The position numbers were made by a program, and so were the translations under genes. Positions 1 through 7,930 of a stretch of 64,000 nt of DNA are shown here, piece after piece. Numbering within the stretch: the first letter of the stretch is position 1; each line of letters begins with the position of its first letter. This DNA comes from Deltaproteobacteria bacterium (GTDB taxonomy: Bacteria > Desulfobacterota > Desulfobacteria > Desulfobacterales > Desulfobacteraceae): NCBI GenBank assembly GCA_013151635.1, contig JAADHV010000086.1:109207-173206 (forward strand), read 5' to 3'. The notes beneath the pieces are model-generated. The model was given only the letters and a program-made list of their open reading frames with translations. It was not told the origin of the DNA and did no database searches.

Positions 1-840
1 TTAATTCCGCCCAGTATCGGGTTCATTGTATACGGGGTTGCCACCAGCACCTCCATCGGCATGCTTTTTCTATCCGGCATTATTCCAGGACTTATGATCC
101 TGGTGATGTTTTCCATCTACTGCTATGTGTATTCCAAGATTAAGAAAGTCGGGACCCTGCCCAAGGCAAGCAATGCTGAGCGTTTGACTGCTATCAAGGA
201 CGGGCTGCCGGTCATGGGATTCCCGTTTATTATTGTGGGGGGTATCTATACCGGAATTTTCAGTCCTACAGAAGCAGCAGCAGCTGCAGTATTATATTCC
301 CTGATTCTGGAAGTAATTATTTATAAAAGCTTGACATTTGATATCATTGTTGACGTATTTTTACAGACTGGTGTTATTACCGGGGTTGTCTTCATCCTGG
401 TGGGCGCAGGTCAGGCCTTTTCATTTTTAATCGGGTTTTTGCAACTTCCTGATCAATTCCTGCCCCCTCTTTTCGGGACAGCTCCATCTATGCTCAAGGT
501 TATCGGCATCATTGTTGTTGTCTACTTTGTCGCCTGCATGTTTGTGGATCCTATTGTGGCTATTTTTATCTTAAGTCCAATATTTCAACCCTATGTTGTC
601 GGAGCAGGTGTAAATCCAATACTGCTGGGAACCCTTGTCACCCTTCAGGCAGCCATAGGCTCGGCAACCCCGCCGTTTGGCTGTGATATTTTTACTGCCC
701 AACTGATCTTCAGGCGGCCATACCTTGAAGTCATTGGCCACTCGTTACCTTTTTTGCTGATTTTGATTCTGGCCACCATTATCCTGATTGCATTTCCCCA
801 GATTGCTTTGTTTTTACCGAATATGGCATTGGGGGGATAG
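1..840 (+). CDS. TRAP transporter large permease (DctM family), 5' end outside window
   Basis: This is the C-terminal part of the large membrane subunit of a TRAP transporter, which imports organic acids or compatible solutes using an ion gradient and a periplasmic binding protein. The frame is open from base 1, and residues before the first internal ATG at 61 (LIPPSIGFIVYG) fit the conserved DctM core, so the gene starts upstream of the window. Long hydrophobic helices alternate with short loops, and there is a second family-typical ATPPFG-like segment near base 665. Genes 100 bp downstream resemble hydroxyectoine/ectoine catabolism genes, so a Teh/Ueh-type ectoine importer is likely. The substrate is inferred from context only. 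Confidence 0.9.
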   Translation, partial: LIPPSIGFIVYGVATSTSIGMLFLSGIIPGLMILVMFSIYCYVYSKIKKVGTLPKASNAERLTAIKDGLPVMGFPFIIVGGIYTGIFSPTEAAAAAVLYSLILEVIIYKSLTFDIIVDVFLQTGVITGVVFILVGAGQAFSFLIGFLQLPDQFLPPLFGTAPSMLKVIGIIVVVYFVACMFVDPIVAIFILSPIFQPYVVGAGVNPILLGTLVTLQAAIGSATPPFGCDIFTAQLIFRRPYLEVIGHSLPFLLILILATIILIAFPQIALFLPNMALGG

Positions 841-941
841 AAAAAAGTGCTTCGCAGCTCTCAGATTTCTATTTTTGTAACAGGCAGATAAAACCTGAAC
901 ATACGGGCTGAATCATAAGACAAAGAGGAATCAATAGACAT

Positions 942-1937
942 ATGAAACTGTCAGACATATCGCTAAAAGAGATTTTCCAGGCGAAAAAAAGGATCAAGGC
1001 GATGGTGAGACCTACACCGATGATCCCTTCACAAGCCCTTTATGATGTACTGGGTAAAAAAGTCATTCTTAAATTGGAAAATCTCCAGGAAACAGGATCA
1101 TTCAAACTCAGGGGGGCTGCAAATGCACTGTTAAGCCTTTCAGACAAACAAAGAGACAAAGGGGTGCTTGCTTTTTCAACCGGGAACCACGGCAGGGCCG
1201 TAGCCTGGGTAGCCCGTCAACTGGGAATCCGGTGTGTGATCTGTCTTTCAAAAAGGGTTCCGGCATATAGAGTGGCTGCTATGGAAAAATTCGGTGCCCA
1301 GGTGATTCAAAAAGGAGACAGTCAGGATGATGCCTATGAAGTGGCTTTAAAACTTGAAAAGGATGAAGAACTTACCATGATAAGCCCGTTTGATGACCCG
1401 TTTGTCATTGCCGGACAGGGTACCATTGGCCTTGAAATAATACACCATATGCCTGACATAGACACATTGGTGGTCCCGGTGTCAGGTGGCGGCCTGGCAG
1501 CCGGGATTGCCAAAGTTATGAAAACGATTGATCCGTCTATTAAGGTTATCGGTGTCTCCATGGAATGCGCTCCCGCCATGTATCATTCCATCAAAGCAGG
1601 AAAACCGGTTGAAATAGAAGAAAAGGATTCATTGGCAGATGCTTTATTGGGAGGTATCGGGCTTGATAACCAATACTCCTACCCAATGGTTGAGCAGTAT
1701 GTGGATACGATTGAACTGGTATCGGAAAAAGAGACCGAACAGGGTATTGTTTTTGCCTGGCAGCATCATGGTATTATGATCGAAGGGGCAGCTGCCGTTA
1801 CCTTGTCATGGCTGCTAAAAAAAAAGCTCACAATGATGGGAAACCATATTGCCGGCATCCTTTCCGGCGGAAACATGGATACCACTCTTTTTTATAATAT
1901 TCTTTCCAAATATGTAAGGCCGGAAAAACGTCTTTAG
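942..1937 (+). CDS. eutB: Threonine dehydratase-like PLP enzyme, EutB-type (hydroxyectoine utilization)
   Basis: A 331-residue fold-type II PLP enzyme of the serine/threonine dehydratase family. The PLP lysine lies in GSFKLRGA (about residue 54), the phosphate-binding glycine loop is SGGGLAAG, and STGNHGRAVA is the substrate loop. The segment VSMECAPAMYHS followed by a LADALLGGIGLDN stretch resembles, from memory, the EutB subgroup found in hydroxyectoine utilization clusters rather than IlvA. There is no ACT domain, as in catabolic dehydratases. The ectoine-hydrolase-like gene starts 26 bp downstream, which supports the assignment. The symbol is that of the hydroxyectoine gene, not ethanolamine ammonia-lyase. 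Start ATG at 942 follows an AGAGGA element. Confidence 0.75.
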   Translation: MKLSDISLKEIFQAKKRIKAMVRPTPMIPSQALYDVLGKKVILKLENLQETGSFKLRGAANALLSLSDKQRDKGVLAFSTGNHGRAVAWVARQLGIRCVICLSKRVPAYRVAAMEKFGAQVIQKGDSQDDAYEVALKLEKDEELTMISPFDDPFVIAGQGTIGLEIIHHMPDIDTLVVPVSGGGLAAGIAKVMKTIDPSIKVIGVSMECAPAMYHSIKAGKPVEIEEKDSLADALLGGIGLDNQYSYPMVEQYVDTIELVSEKETEQGIVFAWQHHGIMIEGAAAVTLSWLLKKKLTMMGNHIAGILSGGNMDTTLFYNILSKYVRPEKRL

Positions 1938-1963
1938 GGGAGATCATAAACAGGACTAATAAC

Positions 1964-3133
1964 ATGCTTCTTTTTGATATTTTGGAATATAAAGAACGGT
2001 TGAATAAAACCAAACAGGCAATGGCAAAAAAAGGACTGGATATACTGATTGTAACAGATCCGGCCAATATGAATTATATCACAGGTTATGATGGCTGGTC
2101 TTTTTATGTTCATCAGGGCCTGATCATATTTATCGATAAGGACCAGCCTATCTGGTTTGGACGAGAGCAAGACAGCAATGGCGCCCGAATCACTACCTGG
2201 CTGGACGATGAAAATATCATCGGTTATAAGGATCATTATGTTCAGTCACAGACCATCCACCCTTATGATTTTGTATCTGACCTGATCAAGGAACACCAAT
2301 ATGCGAACAAAATCGTTGGTGTTGAAAAGGATAACTATTATTTTACAGCATGTTGTTATGAACATTTGCTAAAAGGACTTCCTCTTGCCAAGATTCGGGA
2401 CGGTGAATTGATAATTAATTGGCTCAGAGTCATCAAGTCTAACAAAGAAATAGATTACATTAAAATGGCTGGAAAAATCCTTGAAAATGTTATGAAGACT
2501 GCTGTAGACCTCATCGAATCGGGTGTTCGAGAAGGGGATGTTGCAGCCCAGGTTTATAAAACCATGATCGCAGGCACACCGGAATTTTCAGGTGATTACT
2601 CTGCCATCATTCCCATCATTCCGTCCGGCAGAAGGACAACTACCGCTCACCTGTCATGGACCGACAGAAAATATCTAAAAAATGAAATTGTCCTATTGGA
2701 ATTATCCAGATGCAAACACCGGTATCATGCCCCTTTAGCCCGAACCGTTATCACGGGGACCCCATCCCGAGAACTGGATAATATCTCCAAAACCGTCATT
2801 CACGGTCTTAATACCGTGGTGGACTTTATAAAGCCGGGTATCCAGGCCCAGGACATTGAAGCCAAGTGGCGGGATTCCATCTCCGGTTCAAGGGGGGTTA
2901 AAGAATCCAGGATCGGCTATTCTTTCTGAGCAAACTATTCACCGGACTGGGGAGAGCACACCATCAGCCTGCGGCCGGGTGATACAACGGTTATTCAACC
3001 GGGTATGACCCTGCACATTATGCCGGGCATCTGGACGGATACTATGGGATTTGAATGCAGCGAAGCCATTTATATGACCCGGGACGGATGTGACACCTTT
3101 GCTGATATACCCCGGCAATTATTTGAAAAATAA
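1964..3133 (+). pseudogene. doeA: Ectoine hydrolase-like M24 protein (DoeA), interrupted by in-frame TGA
   Basis: An M24 (creatinase/Xaa-Pro dipeptidase fold) protein. The N-terminal segments NYITGYDGWSFYVHQG, WFGREQD and TTWLDDENI match ectoine hydrolase DoeA (EutD), which opens the ectoine ring to N-acetyl-diaminobutyrate. The frame from 1964 meets TGA at 2927-2929 after 321 codons. Translation of the same frame continues without another stop to TAA at 3131-3133, giving NYSPDWGEHTISLRPGD and other typical M24 C-terminal sequence, total about 389 residues, the normal family length. The stop sits where the family has glycine (GYSxG), so GGA to TGA nonsense is the simplest explanation. Selenocysteine read-through is possible but lacks support. 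The downstream eutC-like gene is also broken. Confidence 0.8.
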
Positions 3134-3148
3134 AAAAAGGAATTTAAC

Positions 3149-3880
3149 ATGTTATATCTCCAGAAATCACAACAGGTCTCTTACGGAGAAGCTATTGGTA
3201 TTCTTTTGCTGGACTCGCCTGTTCCTTTTATCCCGGGCGATGTGGCCAATGCCACAACCTATGATTTCCCGGTACGATTTAAAAAGGTACCCGGATTTTC
3301 AGTGGAAAAGGCTTTGGGTAGGGATGAGAGCATCTATCCGGATCTTTTGAAAGCTGCCAGGGATCTTAAGGAAAACGGGGTCAGAGCTGTGACCGGAGAT
3401 TGCGGTTTTATGGCAGTTCACCAGAACCGTCTAAAGCAGGATCTTGGCATCCCGGTTTTTTTATCCAGCCTTCTCCAGGTTCCCTTTATCCGCCAGATTA
3501 TCCCAGATGACAGAAAAATCGGTGTTATCACGGCCAGTAAACAAAACCTGACCCCATCCTTTTTAGAATTAATCGGTATTAAGGATATGTCTGGTCTTGT
3601 GATCGAGGGCCTTGAGAATAGTCCGGAATTCAAGTCAACCGTGTTGGACGAGAAGGGAAGCCTTGATACCGGAAAAATCCAGGCAGAGGTTGTCAATGCG
3701 GCCAAGATCCTTGCCGAAGATGGGAAAAACGTAAATGCTATCCTCATGGAATGCAGTGTGCTTCCCCCTTATGCCCATGCCGTTCATAAGGAAACCCGCT
3801 TGCCGGTGTTTGATTATATCACCATGATCAATTTTGTTTTCAGTGCTGTCGTTAAAAAGACTTACAGCGGGTTTATGTAA
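3149..3880 (+). CDS. Aspartate/glutamate racemase family protein (possible EutA role)
   Basis: A 243-residue member of the Asp/Glu/hydantoin racemase superfamily, which uses two cysteines for proton abstraction and delivery. The cysteines are in TGDCGFMA (about residue 91) and LMECSVLPPY (about residue 201), at the expected spacing. It starts 15 bp after the doeA-like gene, with an AAAGGAA ribosome site, and ends 16 bp before a eutC-like start, so it belongs to the same operon. Hydroxyectoine clusters usually carry a racemase-like gene (eutA) at such a place. I cannot tell EutA from other racemase-family proteins by eye. The frame is intact, unlike its two neighbours. Confidence 0.7.
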   Translation: MLYLQKSQQVSYGEAIGILLLDSPVPFIPGDVANATTYDFPVRFKKVPGFSVEKALGRDESIYPDLLKAARDLKENGVRAVTGDCGFMAVHQNRLKQDLGIPVFLSSLLQVPFIRQIIPDDRKIGVITASKQNLTPSFLELIGIKDMSGLVIEGLENSPEFKSTVLDEKGSLDTGKIQAEVVNAAKILAEDGKNVNAILMECSVLPPYAHAVHKETRLPVFDYITMINFVFSAVVKKTYSGFM

Positions 3881-3896
3881 AAAAGGAGATTATCAT

Positions 3897-4058
3897 ATGA
3901 GCGTTCTAATATTAACTGAAAAAGAACTTCGCAATATCTTAAAAATAGACCGCTCCGCCATTGATGCGGTTGCTTGTGGATTTAAACGGCTGTCCTGGGG
4001 GAAAGTGACCATACCGCCCATCAAAAACCGGACTTTTTTTTATAAAACCAGGTCCGAG
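3897..4058 (+). pseudogene. eutC: 5' fragment of ornithine cyclodeaminase-like eutC
   Basis: ATG at 3897 has a strong AAAAGGAG ribosome site. The first ~41 residues (ILTEKELRNILKID, then GKVTIPPI) match the N-terminus of ornithine cyclodeaminase/EutC proteins, normally about 320-330 residues. After about residue 50 the family similarity stops. A different frame downstream reads as part of a sigma-54 activator, so the gene was cut off by a deletion or rearrangement near 4058. The remaining frame runs on to 4436 but encodes no recognisable protein. Confidence 0.6.
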
Positions 4059-4245
4059 TGCCTAACACGATTATCAGCGTTTATCCCCTGTATAACGGGG
4101 AAAGCATCAATGGGGCAATCTGCTTTGTCAAAGACTATGAACGACTTCACCCGCACGGCCAAAAAAGCGGCATCCTCGTCTTCTCCCATCATGATTCAGG
4201 GAGAAAACCGGCACAGGCAAGGAACTCTTTGCCCAATCCATTTTT
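4058..4245 (+). pseudogene. Fragment of a PAS/sigma-54-dependent transcriptional activator
   Basis: From 4058 one frame reads ISVYPLYNGESINGAICFVK, typical of the PAS-type sensor segment of RocR-like enhancer-binding proteins. About 100 bp further on, another frame reads SSSPIMIQGE. After skipping one base it becomes TGTGKELFAQSI, together the Walker A motif GETGTGKELFAQSI of the sigma-54 AAA+ domain. At least two frameshifts and a large deletion of the linker are therefore present. The AAA+ and DNA-binding parts beyond about 4245 are missing. It may have been a regulator of the adjacent catabolic operon, but that is only suggested by position. Confidence 0.6.
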
Positions 4246-4289
4246 TTAAGACATGTAGGAATAAATTGACTGAATGCATTCCCGGGTTC

Positions 4290-5251
4290 AACAGAGTCTA
4301 CACCGATAAGAACCAGGCAGGAAGAGTTTTTTCGAAGCTTCAGCGTAAGGGGGGAATTTTTTCAGGGCCTCTCTGTTTTTCCCGGCTACATCCAGGTCAC
4401 AAGACTTATCGGGATTTTCGGAAATACGGATGCTGAACTTTGAGACGTCCTGATACATAGCGTACTGGGTGGCAAGATAAACAGGAAAGATAATGATTTT
4501 GACACATTTGATCTTTTAAAACACATCAATATTTTCAACAAAAAGTTCCGTAGTCTGGTCCTGTTTTCTGATTTTCTCAAGATCATCGATAATAATCAAA
4601 AGGTTTTTCCCTGAATTCTGCTGTTCTTTATAAGCACCGATAATGTCGTTTGCTTTCTCAACCAGTTCAAGCTTATCAAGGGTAAATATTTCCCTTACGG
4701 TTTTCCTGTTTGATTTCTCAATTTTAAATTTTGCAAAGAATCCTGAATCAAATTTAATCAGGCTCCAAAAAGGCAATTTGGCACGAAAAGATAGATCTCC
4801 GCCTCCCTGGTCTGATTTAGGCTAATTTTTTTTATCTGTTTTCAAGTTTCCCCAGTTTCTTTTTTTTCAGATCCTCAAGTTCTTCCAAAAATTTCTTTTC
4901 AAGCCTGGAATCCCAGTTAACAATAGTATAGCCGATCATCAGCATGACATCAATAATATCAATATCATCCAGCTTGAAAACATCTCTTCCGTTCAGGTAT
5001 TTTATATCATATTTTTTAAAGATAGCTGTATCAGGAAGAAAATTGAGTGCTGTGCTTTTCCCATTGCCAGACTGGCCGGTAACAAAAAACGATTTGTCCG
5101 GGATTAAATTCAGGACCAGGTCTTTTCTCAAGTTTAAAAGATCCTGCTTGTAAATATCAACGTAGAACTCTTTGTTATCCTGATTTAATGGGCTTTGTGT
5201 CTCAAATACCTGGTAGGCCTCTTCAATAGTTGTTGCTTTCTTTAACTCCAT
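4290..5251 (-). pseudogene. Broken P-loop ATPase (AAA/KAP-like)
   Basis: The 5' part (5251 to 4832, 139 codons) holds a Walker A motif GQSGNGKST about 57 residues from the start and a helical region. It then hits a stop. A second open stretch (4776 to 4516) in another frame carries GKNLLIIIDDLEKI, a Walker B motif. It is followed by an in-frame TAA at 4516-4518, after which the same frame reads on sensibly (CVKIIIFPVYLATQYAMYQ) to about 4290. One frameshift plus at least one nonsense mutation make this a pseudogene. The Walker motifs resemble those of NTPases used in defence or signalling systems. No partner gene survives. Confidence 0.65.
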
Positions 5252-5342
5252 TTGTTCACCAGGGTAATTTCTTGTCAGTCAATTAAACATTCACTTAAAC
5301 CGTCCCTGTCGTTTCAGATAATTTCCCACCGGAATTTCATCG

Positions 5343-5818
5343 GGTTCCAAATTAATCCAGATCTCCCCTTATATCAGCATGAACGGGTGGATGATGGTGG
5401 AACCAGCCGACATGCCCAGTGATACCGTCCAACTGGACCTGAATTTATCCAATATGCTCCTGTGCGACAAACCCTTCAGAGGAAGCCCTACCTTTCGCCA
5501 GGGTGCTTTGGACGGTATTGAAATGGCCGGCGCCCTGATCGAACTTGCCCGTCACAACCAAGCCTGCGTAGTGGCCTCTCTGATCATGGCCGGTAACCCT
5601 GGACGGAGTCCTGGCCCTTTAAAATGCTGAAATCCTGGCCGGTATCCTGGGGTCTTACATTGCCATGAGTTTTGAAAAATTCCTCGTTGATGAGGAAACC
5701 TGTGGCATGATACAAAGCATGATCAAACAATCTTCTCAAGTCAGGCACTTCCAAAAGACAGGTCATCATGACATCACTCAGCCGCAGGGAACCATGGAAT
5801 CTTTCTATACTTAAATTA
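5343..5818 (+). pseudogene. Remnant of MttB-family (trimethylamine-type) corrinoid methyltransferase
   Basis: The first part reads NGWMMVEPADMPSD, then DKPFRGSPTFRQGALDG, with similarity to the MttB superfamily of methylamine/glycine betaine:corrinoid methyltransferases. Near 5595 the frame shifts to VTLDGVLAL followed by TAA and NAEILAGI, which matches the conserved PVTLAGxLALQNAEILAG segment with CAA (Gln) mutated to TAA. Directly afterwards comes SYIAMSFEKFLVDEETCGMI, which in intact proteins lies well over 100 residues later, so an internal deletion has occurred. The frame ends at TAA near 5815. No pyrrolysine TAG codon can be judged because that segment is missing. Confidence 0.65.
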
Positions 5819-5868
5819 TTGTTTGTCTTTTTCATCTTTTGTTGCATAGGTTCAACAAATTCTTTATG

Positions 5869-6125
5869 CTATACAACTATATTTAATTCCAAGACAGAGT
5901 ATATTTTAAAATTTACCTTAGAAAGGGATAGTCTTCTTTCTTTCAGGAAATTAATCACTGTCGGTTTAACCACTTTTTCCGGGAGTTCTTTCGAACTGGC
6001 AGTGATAATAAAATCATTTGCATATCGAATAACGTTGATTTTAGAACTGATGCCACGAGGTCTTCTGGGGTATGGCTTACCATTCTCCATAAATCATGCC
6101 GCCAGCCATTTTCCAGAAAAATGTT
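5869..6125 (-). pseudogene. Group II intron reverse transcriptase/maturase remnant
   Basis: On the minus strand MENGKPYP is followed, after an apparent internal deletion, by KINVIRYANDFIITASSKEL and FLKERRLSLS. This is the palm region of bacterial group II intron reverse transcriptases, where the catalytic motif is YADD; here it is YAND. Only about 85 codons remain of a protein of roughly 400-600. No intron domain V hairpin or boundary was recognised nearby. The piece lies between the MttB remnant and the tetR promoter, so intron activity may have contributed to the decay of this region. Confidence 0.7.
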
Positions 6126-6166
6126 TTCAAGCTATCCTAACTCGAATCGATAAAAACTAAATAGTC

Positions 6167-6195
6167 TTGACATAGTATATTTTTTATCATATAAA
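6167..6195 (+). promoter_or_regulatory. Sigma-70 promoter for tetR-methyltransferase pair
   Basis: TTGACA at 6167-6172 and TATAAA at 6190-6195 are separated by exactly 17 bp, a near-perfect housekeeping promoter. It lies 60 bp before the tetR start. Just downstream TGAACGTGTTCGG (about 6196-6208) is a partial dyad (GAAC/GTTC) that could be the operator for the TetR protein. The operator role is a guess. Confidence 0.6.
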
Positions 6196-6254
6196 TGAAC
6201 GTGTTCGGTAAATGATCAAGATCACCCAATGTCACTTGAAGGAAGGTATTATAC

Positions 6255-6878
6255 ATGACTGCTGCGAATCGACGACAGATACAAAAAGAGGAAACAAGAA
6301 AAATAATTCAAGAGACTGCTTATTCCTTATTTGAAAAAAATGGGTATGAAGAAACAACAATGAGAGAGCTTGCCAAACAAGCAGGTGTCGGGGTCGGTAC
6401 AATATTCACACACTTTCCAGACAAATCTTCCCTGTTGGCAGGCGCTTTTCTCAATGATCTAAATGAAATTATCGGAAAAGCATTTGTTTCATTACCTGAA
6501 AATAATATTATTCAGCAATTAGATCATATTGTTTCTGCAATTTATGGTTTTTACGCAGAAAGACCAAATTTTTCACGAATTCTAATTAGGGAACTATTCT
6601 TTCTTCAAGGTCCATATGGACAAAATCTTGAGAAACAACTTTTTACTTTTTTAATGCAGATTGGACAATTATTCCAAAAAGCAAAGGATAATAAAGAAAT
6701 ATCAGAAAATATTGATATTGAGCAATGTGTACATGCCTTTGGAGCTTTCTATTTTCATAGCTTACATTCTGGCCTGAGAGAATCAACTTTTAACATAGAT
6801 ATCCAAGTGAAATTATTTAGCTCTTTAATGGAGCATTTCCTGTCAGAAAAAAAGGAGACAAATAATGGTGCAAATTAA
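6255..6878 (+). CDS. TetR family transcriptional regulator
   Basis: A 207-residue repressor. The N-terminal helix-turn-helix spans about residues 10-56 (IQETAYSLFEKNGYEETTMR, then GVGVGTIFTHFPDKSSLL), the typical TetR signature, and is followed by an all-helical ligand-binding domain. Start ATG at 6255 follows GAAGGAAGG. It overlaps the next methyltransferase gene by 14 bp, so the two are translationally coupled and the methyltransferase may be its target. A likely operator dyad lies in the leader near 6200. Coding sequence is more AT-rich than in neighbouring genes, suggesting later acquisition. The ligand is unknown. Confidence 0.88.
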   Translation: MTAANRRQIQKEETRKIIQETAYSLFEKNGYEETTMRELAKQAGVGVGTIFTHFPDKSSLLAGAFLNDLNEIIGKAFVSLPENNIIQQLDHIVSAIYGFYAERPNFSRILIRELFFLQGPYGQNLEKQLFTFLMQIGQLFQKAKDNKEISENIDIEQCVHAFGAFYFHSLHSGLRESTFNIDIQVKLFSSLMEHFLSEKKETNNGAN

Positions 6879-7611
6879 CGAGAATGGCTTATCGTCACTT
6901 CTGGCTGAAGGCATACAGCTCAGGCTAGTTGAGCCGTCTATATTTTCTGTATTTCCAGATAATAAAGCAAGGAACTCCTACGACAATAAATTTGGTACTT
7001 TTTATGATTTGGTTGCATGTAATCCAATATACAATCGTTTGATATGGGGGTACTCCACAGCAAAATTTTCATGGCTAACTGAGTTAGCTCTGAATTCTTC
7101 AGATAATGGAAACATCTTAGACGTTGGGTGCGGCTCACTGGCGTTTACAGCCAAAACTTATGTTAATTACGATAAACGCCCCGTGGTCTTATTGGATCAG
7201 TCATTAAAATTATTAAAAATGGCTAAATCACGAATGACAAAAGTTCATGATACGATCCCGGAGAACATAATATTTTTACATGCAGATGCTCAACAATTGC
7301 CTTTTAGGGCTGAAAGTTTTACAACTGTCATCTCCTTGAATTTGCTGCATGTACTTGATGATATTTCTAAAATACTTACAGGCATCAAAACAATAAAAAG
7401 TAAAAATGCTAAATATTATTTCACTAGTTTTATCATTGGAAATCGACTTGCGGACAAGTATATGAAGGTGTGGGAAGATAAAGGTGAGCTGATAGGAAGG
7501 AAAATTGAAGAAATACAATCTATATTCAATAAATTTGGAATGCCTGTTTCAACAGAAATTAATGGAAATATGGCATTTCTAAGTTGTAAATTAGATGGAA
7601 ATATCACCTAG
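6865..7611 (+). CDS. Class I SAM-dependent methyltransferase
   Basis: A 248-residue methyltransferase. Motif I ILDVGCGSLAF (about residues 79-89) binds SAM, VVLLDQS is motif II, FLHADAQQLPF is the post-II acidic loop, and SLNLLHVLDD is motif IV. This is the UbiE/Methyltransf_11 type acting on small molecules or lipids. Start ATG at 6865 has an AAAAGGAG ribosome site inside the end of the tetR gene. It shares that gene's AT-rich composition and probably forms a two-gene operon with it. The substrate cannot be deduced; a role in detoxifying a compound sensed by the TetR protein would be consistent. Confidence 0.82.
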   Translation: MVQINENGLSSLLAEGIQLRLVEPSIFSVFPDNKARNSYDNKFGTFYDLVACNPIYNRLIWGYSTAKFSWLTELALNSSDNGNILDVGCGSLAFTAKTYVNYDKRPVVLLDQSLKLLKMAKSRMTKVHDTIPENIIFLHADAQQLPFRAESFTTVISLNLLHVLDDISKILTGIKTIKSKNAKYYFTSFIIGNRLADKYMKVWEDKGELIGRKIEEIQSIFNKFGMPVSTEINGNMAFLSCKLDGNIT

Positions 7612-7929
7612 CACATACTGCGGATTTCTTACTCGGCTTAACCAGGCGGGCATAGGATAGGGATGTTAATTATTGACATTAAATCAAGTAGGTTGGTAAT
7701 GTATATAAAATACTTGAAACTCCGGCATAATACAGTACCTGAATCGGGCTGAAAATATTTTTGTTGCAATTTGTATTAATTTTCAAACTGGGCTGCTACC
7801 TAATAATTTTTTCATTTGCCAGTGGTATTATGCCAAAGTTTGAAGCCTTAAATTCAATGGTTCGTGAAAATTAAAGCTCGTCTCCATATAGGTGGCATAC
7901 CGTTTTATTTAAGGAAAAATCCTTTTTTT
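7612..7929. other. 318-bp gene-free stretch with imperfect inverted repeat
   Basis: No gene is visible. The stretch holds a 22-bp imperfect inverted repeat: 7712-7733 and 7825-7846 match at 18 of 22 positions with a perfect GGCATAATAC core, 91 bp apart. It may be a small mobile-element scar or a structured RNA. Confidence 0.4.
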
Positions 7930-7930
7930 T
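7911..7930 (+). terminator. Weak rho-independent terminator
   Basis: AAGGA, an AAAA loop, TCCTT and then a run of T. The stem is only five pairs, but its position after the tetR/methyltransferase pair fits. Confidence 0.3.

Noticed and set aside
1334..1579. Minus-strand open frame inside eutB
   Set aside because: Shadow of the real gene; no ribosome site or recognisable protein.
2927..2970. Selenocysteine insertion at the doeA TGA
   Set aside because: The family has glycine at this column and no convincing SECIS hairpin was seen by eye; kept only as a test in the findings.
5768..6160. Plus-strand open frame of 130 codons over the intron remnant
   Set aside because: It is the antisense of the reverse transcriptase fragment and shows no protein similarity of its own.
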